A program made the position numbers and the translations under genes. Positions 42,099 through 50,647 of a stretch of DNA of 64,000 nucleotides are shown here, in pieces. The number at the start of each line of letters is the position of its first letter. Position 1 is the first letter of the stretch. The stretch comes from Streptomyces sp. NBC_00569 (GTDB taxonomy: Bacteria; Actinomycetota; Actinomycetes; Streptomycetales; Streptomycetaceae): contig NZ_CP107783.1 of NCBI RefSeq assembly GCF_036345255.1, positions 8,549,001 through 8,613,000 of the forward strand, given 5' to 3'. The notes beneath the pieces were generated by a model. The model was not told the DNA's origin, did not search any database, and saw nothing but the letters and a program-made list of their open reading frames with translations.

Positions 42099-42650
42099 AT
42101 GTCCATCGCTCCCCGCCCCACGACCGGTGACCTCACCTTCCGGGACGCCACCGACGCCGATGTCGACGTGCTCGTCGCGCTGATCGAGTCGGCGTACCGC
42201 GGGGACTCCAGCCGCACCGGCTGGACCACGGAGGCGGACATCCTTGAGGGGCAGCGCACCGACCCGCAGGGCGTCGTCGACGTCATCAAGTCGCCGGACA
42301 GCCGGCTGCTCACCGTGGAGCGCGAGGGCGCGGTCGTCGCCTGCTGTCAGTTGGAGCACCGCGGGGAGCACGCCTACTTCGGCATGTTCGCCGTGAGCCC
42401 GGCCCTCCAGGGAGCGGGCCTCGGCAAGGTGATCATCGCGGAGGCGGAGCGCACCGCCCGCGAGGCGTGGGGCGTGCGCGAGATGCACATGACGGTGATC
42501 TCCGTACGCGAGGACCTCATCGCCTGGTACGAGCGCCGGGGCTACCGCCGTACGGGAGAGATGACGCCCTTCCCGTACGGCGACGAGCGTTTCGGCATCC
42601 CTCAGAGGGACGACCTCCAGTTCGAGCTGCTGGTCAAGCCCCTCGGCTGA
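42099..42650 (+). CDS. GNAT-family N-acetyltransferase
   Basis: 183 residues from ATG 42099 with GGAG upstream. LTFRDATDADVDVLVALIES, acetyl-CoA loop FAVSPALQGAGLGKVIIAEA (QGAGLG), TVISVREDLIAWYERRGYRR and a C-terminal FELLVKPLG. Acceptor unknown. Its stop codon is the start of an 18-bp tandem repeat. Confidence 0.88.
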   Translation: MSIAPRPTTGDLTFRDATDADVDVLVALIESAYRGDSSRTGWTTEADILEGQRTDPQGVVDVIKSPDSRLLTVEREGAVVACCQLEHRGEHAYFGMFAVSPALQGAGLGKVIIAEAERTAREAWGVREMHMTVISVREDLIAWYERRGYRRTGEMTPFPYGDERFGIPQRDDLQFELLVKPLG

Positions 42651-42702
42651 CGCGGGCCGTTCGACCGACGCGGGCCGCTCTGCCGACACGGGCCGCTCGC
42701 CC
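42649..42702. repeat. 18-bp tandem repeat, three copies
   Basis: GACGCGGGCCGTTCGACC at 42649-42666 recurs at 42667-42684 and 42685-42702 with three or four changes each. It begins in the GNAT stop codon and ends three bases before the convergent GDPD stop. Confidence 0.8.
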
Positions 42703-42705
42703 GGC

Positions 42706-43389
42706 TCAGGCGGTGAAGCGACCGGTCCGTTTGATCTCCGGGTAGTCGGTCGTCGCGCCGTCCAGGCCGAGCGCCCGCACCAGGCGCAGATCGTCCTGCG
42801 TGTTGACGACCCAGCCGATGATCCGCAGGTCCGCCTTGCGGGCCCGCTCGACGATCTCCTGCGTCAGACGCCGGATGTTGAGGACCAGGGACGTGGCGCC
42901 GACGGCGGTGGCGCGCTCCACCACGTCGGTGCCGTAGCGGCTGGCCACCAGCGCCGTACGGACGCCCGGCACCAGCCGGGCGATCTCGGCGATGGCCGCG
43001 TCGTGGAACGAGATCACCTCGACGCGGCTCACCAGGTCCCGGCGCAGCATGACGTCGGCGAGGGCGCGTGCCGCGGCGACGTCCTTGATCTCGGCCTGGA
43101 GCGGCTTGGAGACGGCGTCGAGCACCTCCTCGAAGACCGGCACCCGCTCGCCGCGCCCCGCGTCCAGGGCGCGCAGCTCGGCGAGGGTCTTGTCGGCGAT
43201 GGGGCCCCGGCCGTCCGTCGTGCGGTCGACCTCGGCGTCGTGCATGACGACGAGGGCGCCGTCCTTGCTCAGATGCAGATCGAGTTCGATGAGGTCGAGG
43301 CCCGCGTGCTGCGCGGCGACGAAGGACCGGAGGGTGTTCTCGGGTTCGACACCCATGACTCCGCGATGCCCGATGGTGAGGAAGTTCAA
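42706..43389 (-). CDS. Glycerophosphodiester phosphodiesterase
   Basis: 227 residues, TTG start at 43389 (TTGAACTTC) preceded by GCGAGA. Metal-dependent TIM barrel cleaving glycerophosphodiesters to glycerol-3-phosphate: IGHRGVMGVEPENTLRSF (HRG and PENT), GLDLIELDLHLSKDGALVVM (ExD), HD in VMHDAEVDRTTDGRGP, and EIKDVAAARALAD. No signal peptide, so cytosolic. Short for the family but complete. Confidence 0.93.
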   Translation of the reverse strand: MNFLTIGHRGVMGVEPENTLRSFVAAQHAGLDLIELDLHLSKDGALVVMHDAEVDRTTDGRGPIADKTLAELRALDAGRGERVPVFEEVLDAVSKPLQAEIKDVAAARALADVMLRRDLVSRVEVISFHDAAIAEIARLVPGVRTALVASRYGTDVVERATAVGATSLVLNIRRLTQEIVERARKADLRIIGWVVNTQDDLRLVRALGLDGATTDYPEIKRTGRFTA

Positions 43390-43468
43390 GATCGTCTCGC
43401 TTCCGTCGACGGCGGCTCGGCACCCGCGCGGGTCACGGACGGACTCTCCCGCGCGGCACGGCCGAAGC

Positions 43469-43594
43469 CTAACGGCCCGTCTCCACGATGGGACCGGTCC
43501 GACGCGAGGGAGTGGAGTGGTCCGCTCTGGTTGCGGTGATTCCTAGGACCAGTCCAGTGATGACGGCGGCGACCAGGACGGCACGGATGCTCAC
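43469..43594 (-). CDS. 41-residue single-pass membrane protein
   Basis: GTG 43594 to TAG 43469, with GGAG nine bases upstream. Sequence starts MSIRAVLVAAVITGLVLGIT then ATRADHSTPSRR and TGPIVETGR: one membrane helix followed by a polar tail, N-in by the positive-inside pattern being weak. It lies in the 292-bp gap between GDPD and PadR, same strand. Codon choice is Streptomyces-like, which supports a real gene. I do not recognise the family. Confidence 0.55.
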   Translation of the reverse strand: MSIRAVLVAAVITGLVLGITATRADHSTPSRRTGPIVETGR

Positions 43595-43681
43595 GGTCGG
43601 AGGCTCCAGACGGGCTGAGGGACAGGGGGAGGACGGGGACCGGTCCGTCCTACCGCCCCCGGCAGCCTGGCGCGGGAAGCA

Positions 43682-44266
43682 TCACCCTTGGGTGGGCGAG
43701 TTCCCCGGAGGTTGACCGGGGGCCGCGTCCAGGTCGTCCAGCATGGCCTCGGCCAGTTCGACTTCGGCCGCGAGCCGCCGTTCGCTCCAGCGCAACGCGA
43801 TCTGCGGATGGGCCCACGCCTCGACTCCGTCGGCCCGCCCGAGCGCGTCCCTGACCTCCTTCAGCTCGCCTTTCGTGCGGGCCACGTGTTCCGTCACGAG
43901 GCCCCGCAGGTGCTCCGGCGCGGCGAGATGCCCGAGCCAGACGCGCAGGAGCACGGGGTGCTTGAGCACGGGCGCGCCGAGATCCTGCCCGCCCCCGGCC
44001 CACACCGCGAGCGCCCCGCGCCCCTCCTCGGTGATCGCGTACGTCCGCTTGGCCCGCGGCTCCTCGGCCCCGGAGTGCAGCGACGTGACGTAGCCCAGTG
44101 ATTCGAGGCGGCGCAGTTCGGCGTAGATCTGACTGATGGCGGGCGACCAGTAGAAGAACCGCAGGGAGGCGTCGGCCCACTTCTTCAGCTCGTATCCGGT
44201 CCGTTCCCCGGGGAAGGACAGAAGCCCGAGTACGGCCCACGCGGTCGGTGGCAGGTCGTCAGCCAT
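43682..44266 (-). CDS. PadR-family transcriptional regulator
   Basis: 194 residues from ATG 44266 (ATG 44275 possible). PadR winged helix PTAWAVLGLLSFPGERTGYE then LKKWADASLRFFYWSPAISQ and IYAELRRLESLGYVTS, wing RTYAITEEGRGAL, and a Vir_act_alpha_C-type C-terminal domain of three helices. Divergent from the LLM oxidoreductase gene with a palindrome between, so it most likely represses that operon. Confidence 0.93.
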   Translation of the reverse strand: MADDLPPTAWAVLGLLSFPGERTGYELKKWADASLRFFYWSPAISQIYAELRRLESLGYVTSLHSGAEEPRAKRTYAITEEGRGALAVWAGGGQDLGAPVLKHPVLLRVWLGHLAAPEHLRGLVTEHVARTKGELKEVRDALGRADGVEAWAHPQIALRWSERRLAAEVELAEAMLDDLDAAPGQPPGNSPTQG

Positions 44267-44364
44267 GCGCCGCATTGAAGTGACCGGGAGCCGGTCACCG
44301 CAAGATGCTGGCACGTGCCTTCTCGCCGAATCCCGTCCCCGGTCTTGCCGCCCCGGCATCTGAC

Positions 44365-44384
44365 GGTTAGTCATATACCTAACC
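44365..44384. promoter_or_regulatory. PadR operator candidate
   Basis: GGTTAG (44365-44370) and CTAACC (44379-44384) form an inverted repeat around AT-rich TCATATAC, midway between the divergent PadR and LLM starts and overlapping a TATACC -10-like element. Confidence 0.6.
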
Positions 44385-44420
44385 GGAATAGCGTGGATGG
44401 CTCAACTCCCTGGAGGCAAC

Positions 44421-45563
44421 GTGAAGTTCTCCGTCATCTTCGAGGCGCAGCTCGCCGATCCCACCGTCGAACACGAACATCAGGTCATCCATGACTGCGT
44501 GGAGCAGGCGGTCCTCGCCGAGGAGATGGGCTTCGACCGGATCTGGGCCGTCGAGCACCACTCCCTCAAGTGGTACGCGCACATGTCGGCCCCGGAGATC
44601 TTCCTGACCTGGGTCGCCGCCCGCACCAGCACCATCCGGATCGGGCACGGCGTCGTGTGCATGCCCTTCAACTTCAACCATCCGGTGCGGGTCGCCGAGC
44701 GGGCCGCCATGCTCGACCTGCTCTCCGGGGGCCGCCTGGACCTCGGGGCCGGCCGGGGCGGCACCGAGCAGGAGACCTCCCTGTGCGGTGTCGACAGGGA
44801 GCGCACGACACAGGAGGTCGAGGAGGCGCTGCGGATCATCGGGAAGGCCTGGGAGAAGGACGAGCTGGAACACCACGGGGAGCTCCTCGACATCGACCCG
44901 CACCCCGTCCTGCCCCGCCCGAAACAGACGCCCCACCCGCCCCTCTTCCTCGCCTGCAGCCGCACCGAGACACTCACCCAGGCCGCCGAACTCGGCATCG
45001 GCGCCCTGGTGATGGGCTTCGCGGGCCCCGAGTCCATCGCCGGCATGCGGCGCGCCTACGACGACGCGATCGCCGCCCGCACCCCCGACCGCTTCGTGTC
45101 CGGCGTCGTCAACGACCACTTCTCCGTCCTGTGCCCGACCATCGTCCTGGACGACCAGGAGACGGCCCGGAACATCGGCATTCGCGGACAGCGGTTCTTC
45201 GCGCAGTCCATCGGCCACTGGTACGGCGGCGCGGGCGTCCCCGACGAGGCGGTGGTGGAGGGCGCCGACGAGGCGGCCGACATGCGCAGGGCCGCCGAAC
45301 AGGTCGTGGCCCGCCTCCACGAACACCGGATCCCGGTCCGCCCCACCGCCACGGCCACCTTCAACGCCGACCACGCCTACGGCACCGCCGACGACGCCAT
45401 CGCCTATGTCGAGCGCCTGCGCGACGCGGGCGCCGACGAGATCATGTGCCTCGTCCAGATGGGGACCGTCCCCCAGGAGGCCTGTCTGGAGACGCTGCGG
45501 CAGTGGGGCGAGAAGGTCATCCCGCACTTCCGCGCCCAGGAGCACCAGGCGGTGTCCGCATGA
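44421..45563 (+). CDS. LLM-class flavin-dependent oxidoreductase
   Basis: 380 residues from GTG 44421, with GGAGG just upstream. Bacterial luciferase-like TIM barrel: FDRIWAVEHHSLKWYAHMSA, IRIGHGVVCMPFNFNHPVRV, ERAAMLDLLSGGRLDLGAGR, CLVQMGTVPQEACLETLRQW. Uses reduced FMN or F420; monooxygenase is likeliest given the EHH motif. The following esterase gene overlaps as ATGA, so both are made together, probably under PadR control. Confidence 0.92.
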   Translation: MKFSVIFEAQLADPTVEHEHQVIHDCVEQAVLAEEMGFDRIWAVEHHSLKWYAHMSAPEIFLTWVAARTSTIRIGHGVVCMPFNFNHPVRVAERAAMLDLLSGGRLDLGAGRGGTEQETSLCGVDRERTTQEVEEALRIIGKAWEKDELEHHGELLDIDPHPVLPRPKQTPHPPLFLACSRTETLTQAAELGIGALVMGFAGPESIAGMRRAYDDAIAARTPDRFVSGVVNDHFSVLCPTIVLDDQETARNIGIRGQRFFAQSIGHWYGGAGVPDEAVVEGADEAADMRRAAEQVVARLHEHRIPVRPTATATFNADHAYGTADDAIAYVERLRDAGADEIMCLVQMGTVPQEACLETLRQWGEKVIPHFRAQEHQAVSA

Positions 45564-46561
45564 ACCCCGCGCCCGAGGACCGCCTCGCACCCGATGTCCG
45601 CGCCCTGGTCGACGCGATGACGGCGTTCTTCCCCGACCTCGGCGGCGCCGTCACCGACGCCGCCGAGGCCCGCCGCGTACTGGCCGCGGCGCCCGCGTCG
45701 CCGCTCCCGCCCCCGGTGGTCGGCTCCGTCGAGGACCGCGACATCCCCGGCCCGGCCGGAGCGCCGCGGATCCCCGTACGCATCTACCGCCCGGACCCTG
45801 ACGACGCGCCCGGCCCGCGCCCGACCGTCGTCTTCCTCCACGGGGGAGGGTGGGTGATCTGCGGCCTGGACAGCCACGACTCCACCGCCCGCGGGCTGTG
45901 CCGCGAGGCGGGGGCCGTGGTCGTCTCCGTCGACTACCGGCTGGCTCCCGAGTCGCCGTTCCCGGCCGCCGTCGACGACGCCTACGCGGCGCTGTGCTGG
46001 GCGGCCGACCACCACGCCGCGCTGGGCGGCGACGCGGACGCCCTCGTGGTGGCGGGCGACAGCGCGGGCGGAAACCTCGCTGCCGTCATCTGCCTTCTGG
46101 CCCGGGACCGGGGCGGCCCGGACATCGCGCTCCAGGCCCTCGTCTATCCGGCCACCGACGCCCATCAGTCGACGGAGTCGTTCGCGCGGAACGCCGACCG
46201 CTATTTCCTGACCGCCGCGCACTGCCGCTGGTTCGCCGAGCAGTACCTCGGCCCGGACGACGACCGGTCCCACCCGCACGTCTCACCGCTCCTCGCCGAC
46301 CTCGCCTCGCTGCCGCCCGCCCACATCGTGACGGCGGGCTGCGACCCGCTGTGCGACGAGGGGCTCGCGTACGCGACCGCCCTGCGTGCGGTGGGCGTGG
46401 AGGTCACCGAGAGCCACTTCCCGGGGATGTTCCACGGCTTCTTCGGCTTCCCCGAGCTGCTCGACGACGCCCGCACGGCCCTGGCGGATGTGGCGAAGGC
46501 CATCGTTTCAACCGTGTCGGGCAGGAAAAACGACGGTGAACCAGGGGGTCGCGCAGGATAA
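45560..46561 (+). CDS. Alpha/beta hydrolase (HSL/esterase family IV)
   Basis: 333 residues from ATG 45560 overlapping the LLM stop. Oxyanion motif FLHGGGWVICGLDSHDS, DYRLAPESPFPAAVDDAYAA, nucleophile Ser in VVAGDSAGGNLAAV, acid Asp in GCDPLCDEGLAYA, and His in PGMFHGFFGFPE. Cytosolic carboxylesterase; paired with a flavin monooxygenase it may open a lactone or ester made by that enzyme, an inference in the style of Baeyer-Villiger pathways. Confidence 0.92.
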   Translation: MNPAPEDRLAPDVRALVDAMTAFFPDLGGAVTDAAEARRVLAAAPASPLPPPVVGSVEDRDIPGPAGAPRIPVRIYRPDPDDAPGPRPTVVFLHGGGWVICGLDSHDSTARGLCREAGAVVVSVDYRLAPESPFPAAVDDAYAALCWAADHHAALGGDADALVVAGDSAGGNLAAVICLLARDRGGPDIALQALVYPATDAHQSTESFARNADRYFLTAAHCRWFAEQYLGPDDDRSHPHVSPLLADLASLPPAHIVTAGCDPLCDEGLAYATALRAVGVEVTESHFPGMFHGFFGFPELLDDARTALADVAKAIVSTVSGRKNDGEPGGRAG

Positions 46562-46643
46562 CTTCCTCCCGGCTCCCCTTGTGGTGGAGAACCTCGCCCG
46601 TTTACGGTGTCTGTACGCGAGGTTCTCCCGTGGAGGATGGGTA

Positions 46644-48062
46644 ATGACGGAAATTCTTGTGCAGTCGGGCGTGGAGGGGAAGGTTCCTCCGGAGAAGGTC
46701 GGGGGAAGCCCCGAAAGCAGGGTGGTGGAACACCCGGCGTGGCCCCTGCTCAAGGCCGCCGTGGAAGAGGTCCGGCCCTGGCAGCAGAAGGACGGCTCCA
46801 TCGACTTCGCCGCCGAAGGCGCCCCGTCCAAGGCCGTCGCCGAGCTGACGCTCGACCGCGCGATATCCGCCGTCGAGCAGCTCTCTCCGCTGCTCCCGCA
46901 CGACGCCGCGTACCACTCGGCGCTCGTCGCCGACCTGCGCCGCTGGGCGGAGGGGGGCTTCCAGGTCCCCGACTTCCTCGACTCGCTGCTGGCCTTCCAG
47001 CCCGCCGCGCGCCGCGAGGACGGACTGCAGCACCTGGTCGTCTTCCCGATGTACACGCAGAACGGCAACCCGGACCGCAATCTGGAGGCCGTCGTCCTGC
47101 GCATGGTGTGGCCCGAGTGGCTCGCCGAGCTGGAGGCGACGCGCTACGACAACCCGCTGTTCTGCGGGATCACGTTCGAGGACTTCACCGCCGGCTACGA
47201 CACCAACTCGGCCGTGCTCTTCCCGGAGACCATCGCCGTGCGCGAGGCCCCCGAGCGCTTCTCCTGGGGCGGCATCTTCTGTGACCGCGAGGCGGCCCGC
47301 TTCCGCGCCGTCACCGAGGCGTCCGTCGGCATCCTCGGGCTCGAACTGCCCGACGACATCCGCGAGATGGTCTCCGACCAGGACCGCTGCCAGCAGGCCT
47401 TCGTGCTGTGGGACATGGTGCACGACCGCACCCACAGCCACGGCGACCTGCCGTTCGACCCGTTCATGATCAAGCAGCGCCAGCCGTTCTGGATGTACGG
47501 CCTCGAAGAGCTGCGCTGCGACCTCACCGCCTTCAAGGAGGCCGTGAAGCTGGAGGCCGACGGCTTCCCGCAGGGCCGCGACGTGCAGTACGCCGTCCTC
47601 TTCGACCGCATGTTCCGCTTCCCGGTCACCGGCGAGCGCGTGCGCAACTACGACGGACTCGGCGGCCAGCTCCTCTTCGCGTACCTGCACAAGCACGACG
47701 TGGTGCGCTGGACCGACAACAAGCTCCAGATCGACTGGGAGCGTGCCCCGCAGGTCACGAACCAGCTGTGCGCCGAGATCGAGAAGCTCTACCGCGACGG
47801 CATCGACCGCCCGAAGCTGGTGCACTGGTTCGCCGCGTACGACCTGGTGTCCCAGTACCTGGCCCCGCACCCCGGCTCCCGCTGGGCCAAGGGCCCAGAC
47901 GCCCTCGACCTGAGCCTGCCGCCGCGCAAACTCGTCGACGACGTGCTTCCGGACGAGTTTCCGCTGAGCATGTTCTATGAGGCACTGTCCAAGAAGCTGA
48001 AGAACGTGATCGCCTCCACCAAGGGGATCACGGCTGCGGGCGCCGAGCAGGCCGCCGCGTGA
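46644..48062 (+). CDS. DUF6421 family protein
   Basis: 472 residues from ATG 46644, GGAGG nine bases upstream. Conserved-looking blocks: LVVFPMYTQNGNPDRNLEAV, PLFCGITFEDFTAGYDTNSA, WGGIFCDREAARFRAVTEA, and a His-rich MVHDRTHSHGDLPFDPFMIK resembling a metal site. No membrane helix or signal. The family is widespread in Streptomyces and of unknown function. The next gene (SDR) overlaps or abuts it, and threonine aldolase follows, suggesting one operon. Confidence 0.85.
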   Translation: MTEILVQSGVEGKVPPEKVGGSPESRVVEHPAWPLLKAAVEEVRPWQQKDGSIDFAAEGAPSKAVAELTLDRAISAVEQLSPLLPHDAAYHSALVADLRRWAEGGFQVPDFLDSLLAFQPAARREDGLQHLVVFPMYTQNGNPDRNLEAVVLRMVWPEWLAELEATRYDNPLFCGITFEDFTAGYDTNSAVLFPETIAVREAPERFSWGGIFCDREAARFRAVTEASVGILGLELPDDIREMVSDQDRCQQAFVLWDMVHDRTHSHGDLPFDPFMIKQRQPFWMYGLEELRCDLTAFKEAVKLEADGFPQGRDVQYAVLFDRMFRFPVTGERVRNYDGLGGQLLFAYLHKHDVVRWTDNKLQIDWERAPQVTNQLCAEIEKLYRDGIDRPKLVHWFAAYDLVSQYLAPHPGSRWAKGPDALDLSLPPRKLVDDVLPDEFPLSMFYEALSKKLKNVIASTKGITAAGAEQAAA

Positions 48063-48088
48063 GCGCTCGCGACGAGGAGGCGACGGTC

Positions 48089-48847
48089 ATGGCCGAAGGC
48101 AACGGGAACGGCACGTTGGACGGAGCGGTCATCGCGGTCGCGGGCGCGGGGGGACCCGCGGGCCGCGCGACCCTGCTGCGCCTCGCCGAGGCGGGCGCGA
48201 CGGTCGTCGGAGCGGACGCGGACGCCACACGCCTGGCGGAGGCCGTGGACGCGGCGCGTTACGCGCACGGCGGCGCCACCGTCATCGGGGACACGGTCGA
48301 CCTGCTCGACCTGCAGGCGACCCGCGACTGGGCGGACCACGTGGAGAAGGACTTCGGGCGCGTCGACGGCGTGGTCCACCTCGTCGGCGGCTGGCGCGGC
48401 AGCGCCTCCTTCGCCGAGACCGACCTCGCCGACTGGGAGCTGCTCGAGAAGCTCCTCATCCGTACGGTCCAGCACACCTCCCTCGCGTTCCACGACGCCC
48501 TGCTGCGCAGCGACCGCGGACGCTTCCTGCTGATCAGCGCCGCGGGCGCCAGCAAGCCGACCGCGGGCAACGCGGCGTACGCGGCCTCGAAGGCCGCCGC
48601 CGAGGCCTGGACGCTCGCCCTCGGTGACGCCTTCCGCAAGGCGGGGGGTGACGAGGGTCCGCAGCAGGCGGCTGCGATCCTGGTGGTGAAGGCGCTGGTG
48701 CACGACGCGATGCGCGCCGAGCGACCCAACGCGAAGTTCGCGGGCTTCACGGACGTCACGGACCTGGCCGATGCCATCGCCGGCGTCTGGGACCGGCCCG
48801 CCAAGGAATTGAACGGGACCCGTCTGTGGCTGACCGAGAAGCCGTGA
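48089..48847 (+). CDS. Short-chain dehydrogenase/reductase
   Basis: 252 residues from ATG 48089, chosen for GAGGAGG eight bases upstream; GTG 48059 overlapping the DUF6421 stop as GTGA is an alternative. Rossmann start AVIAVAGAGGPAGRATLLRL (GxGGxxGRA variant of TGxxxGxG), HLVGGWRGSASFAETD in place of NNAG, catalytic Ser in LLISAAGASKPTAGNAAYAA and YxxxK as YAASK. NAD(P)H-dependent; substrate unknown. Confidence 0.9.
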   Translation: MAEGNGNGTLDGAVIAVAGAGGPAGRATLLRLAEAGATVVGADADATRLAEAVDAARYAHGGATVIGDTVDLLDLQATRDWADHVEKDFGRVDGVVHLVGGWRGSASFAETDLADWELLEKLLIRTVQHTSLAFHDALLRSDRGRFLLISAAGASKPTAGNAAYAASKAAAEAWTLALGDAFRKAGGDEGPQQAAAILVVKALVHDAMRAERPNAKFAGFTDVTDLADAIAGVWDRPAKELNGTRLWLTEKP

Positions 48848-49914
48848 ATCCGCCCAAGACCGACGCCCGCAGGCATCACGACCCGGACGTCCGCGGCTTC
48901 GCGAGCGACAACTACGCGGGCGCGCACCCGGAGATTCTCGCGGCCCTCGCCCTCGCCAACGGCGGTCACCAGATCGCGTACGGCGAGGACGACTACACGG
49001 CGAACCTCCAGCAGATCATCCGCGCCCACTTCGGCCCCACGGCCGAGGCTTTCCCGGTCTTCAACGGCACCGGGGCCAACGTCGTCGCGCTCCAGGCGGT
49101 CACCGACCGCTGGGGCGCGGTGATCTGCGCCGAGTCCGCGCACATCAACGTGGACGAGGGCGGGGCCCCGGAGCGGATGGGCGGCCTCAAGCTGCTCACC
49201 GTGCCGACCCCGGACGGCAAGCTCACGCCCGAGCTCATCGACCGGCAGGCCTTCGGCTGGGACGACGAGCACCGCGCGATGCCGCAGGTCGTCTCGATCA
49301 CGCAGAACACCGAACTGGGCACGCTCTACACGCCCGACGAGATCCGCGCGATCTGCGACCACGCCCACGAGCGCGGTATGAAGGTGCACCTCGACGGCTC
49401 CCGCATAGCCAATGCGGCCGCCTCCCTCGACGTGCCGATGCGCACGTTCACGAACGCGGTCGGCGTCGACATCCTGTCGCTGGGCGGCACGAAGAACGGC
49501 GCCCTGTTCGGCGAGGCCGTCGTCGTCCTCAACCAGGACGCCGTCAGCCACATGAAGCATCTGCGCAAGCTGTCGATGCAGCTCGCCTCCAAGATGCGCT
49601 TCGTGTCGGTGCAGTTGGAGGCCCTGCTCGCCAAGGACCTGTGGCTGCGCAACGCGCGGCACGCCAACGAGATGGCCCAGCGCCTCGCCGAGGGGGTCCG
49701 CGCCGTGCACGGTGTCGAGATCCTGTATCCGGTGCAGGCCAACGCCGTCTTCGCGCGGCTGCCGCACGACGTCAGCGAGCGCCTCCAGAAGCGCTTCCGG
49801 TTCTACTTCTGGGACGAGGCGGCCGGCGACGTCCGCTGGATGTGCGCCTTCGACACCCGCGAGGAGGACGTCGACGCTTTCGTCGCCGCCCTCAAGGAGG
49901 AAATGGCCCGCTAG
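48844..49914 (+). CDS. Low-specificity L-threonine aldolase-type PLP enzyme
   Basis: 356 residues from GTG 48844, four-base GTGA overlap with the SDR stop; GTG 48826 is also in frame. Fold-type I PLP enzyme cleaving threonine to glycine and acetaldehyde: RGFASDNYAGAHPEILAALA, VFNGTGANVVALQAVTDRWG, ESAHINVDEGGAPE, HLDGSRIANAAASLDVPMRT, and the PLP lysine in DILSLGGTKNGALFGEAVVV. Beta-eliminating lyases are related, but the GTKNG motif fits threonine aldolase. Ends the DUF6421-SDR operon. Confidence 0.92.
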   Translation: MNPPKTDARRHHDPDVRGFASDNYAGAHPEILAALALANGGHQIAYGEDDYTANLQQIIRAHFGPTAEAFPVFNGTGANVVALQAVTDRWGAVICAESAHINVDEGGAPERMGGLKLLTVPTPDGKLTPELIDRQAFGWDDEHRAMPQVVSITQNTELGTLYTPDEIRAICDHAHERGMKVHLDGSRIANAAASLDVPMRTFTNAVGVDILSLGGTKNGALFGEAVVVLNQDAVSHMKHLRKLSMQLASKMRFVSVQLEALLAKDLWLRNARHANEMAQRLAEGVRAVHGVEILYPVQANAVFARLPHDVSERLQKRFRFYFWDEAAGDVRWMCAFDTREEDVDAFVAALKEEMAR

Positions 49915-49952
49915 GCGCCCCTCCGGACTCGCCTGTCCTCACCCGCATTACT

Positions 49953-50010
49953 GCATAGATATGCGATCGACCGTAAAGCCATTGACGCGCGGTCGGTCGC
50001 ATTTCTATGC
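49953..50010. repeat. Long imperfect inverted repeat before transglutaminase gene
   Basis: Arms at 49953-49973 and 49990-50010 match in 19 of 21 positions around a 16-base loop. Each arm is itself nearly palindromic at its outer end (GCATAGATATGC). It ends nine bases before the next start codon. Confidence 0.75.
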
Positions 50011-50019
50011 TCCCGGTCC

Positions 50020-50613
50020 ATGCGGCTGATCCAGAAGAACCCTGACCTGTCTGCCTACTTGGCGGCCGACGAGGCCGTCGACCATCACCATCCACTGGTG
50101 CGGAAGGCTGCCGAGCGCCTCGCCGCCCAGGCCTCCGACTCATATTCATACGCGCAGGTCGCCTATGAGTTCGTGCGGGACGCCATTCCGCACTCTGCCG
50201 ACAGCGGGGACCTCCGCGTCACCTGGCGCGCCTCGGACGTCCTGGAGCAGGGGACGGGCATCTGTCACGCCAAGTCCCACGCGCTGGCCGCGCTCCTGCG
50301 CGCCGAGGACATCCCCACCGCGCTCTGCTACCAGCGGCTGAGGCACGACGCCGGAAGCGGACACGTGCTGCACGGCCTGGTCGCCGTGCGCTTCCATGGG
50401 GCCTGGCATCGGCAGGACTGCCGCGGGAACAAGCCCGGGGTCGACGCCCAGTTCTCCCTCGACGGCGAGCGGCTGGCCTTCGTCGCGGACGCGGAGTCCA
50501 ATGAGGTGGACTATCCGGTACTCTTTGATGTACCGGACCCGGCCGTTCTGCGCGCCCTGCGAGACGCCCCCGACCGGCCGTACCTGTGGGAACACCTCCC
50601 CGACGCACTCTGA
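50020..50613 (+). CDS. Transglutaminase-like cysteine protease-fold protein
   Basis: 197 residues from ATG 50020; no clear Shine-Dalgarno, and the start lies nine bases after a large inverted repeat. Catalytic triad: Cys in GTGICHAKSHALAALLRAED, His in SGHVLHGLVAVRFHG, Asp in WHRQDCRGNKPGVDA. Papain-like fold of the bacterial TGase core (PF01841); many act as peptidases or amidases. Followed 34 bp later by the B3/B4 protein. Confidence 0.88.
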   Translation: MRLIQKNPDLSAYLAADEAVDHHHPLVRKAAERLAAQASDSYSYAQVAYEFVRDAIPHSADSGDLRVTWRASDVLEQGTGICHAKSHALAALLRAEDIPTALCYQRLRHDAGSGHVLHGLVAVRFHGAWHRQDCRGNKPGVDAQFSLDGERLAFVADAESNEVDYPVLFDVPDPAVLRALRDAPDRPYLWEHLPDAL

Positions 50614-50647
50614 AACAGCAAGCGCACCCCGAACAGCAAGGCGGACG

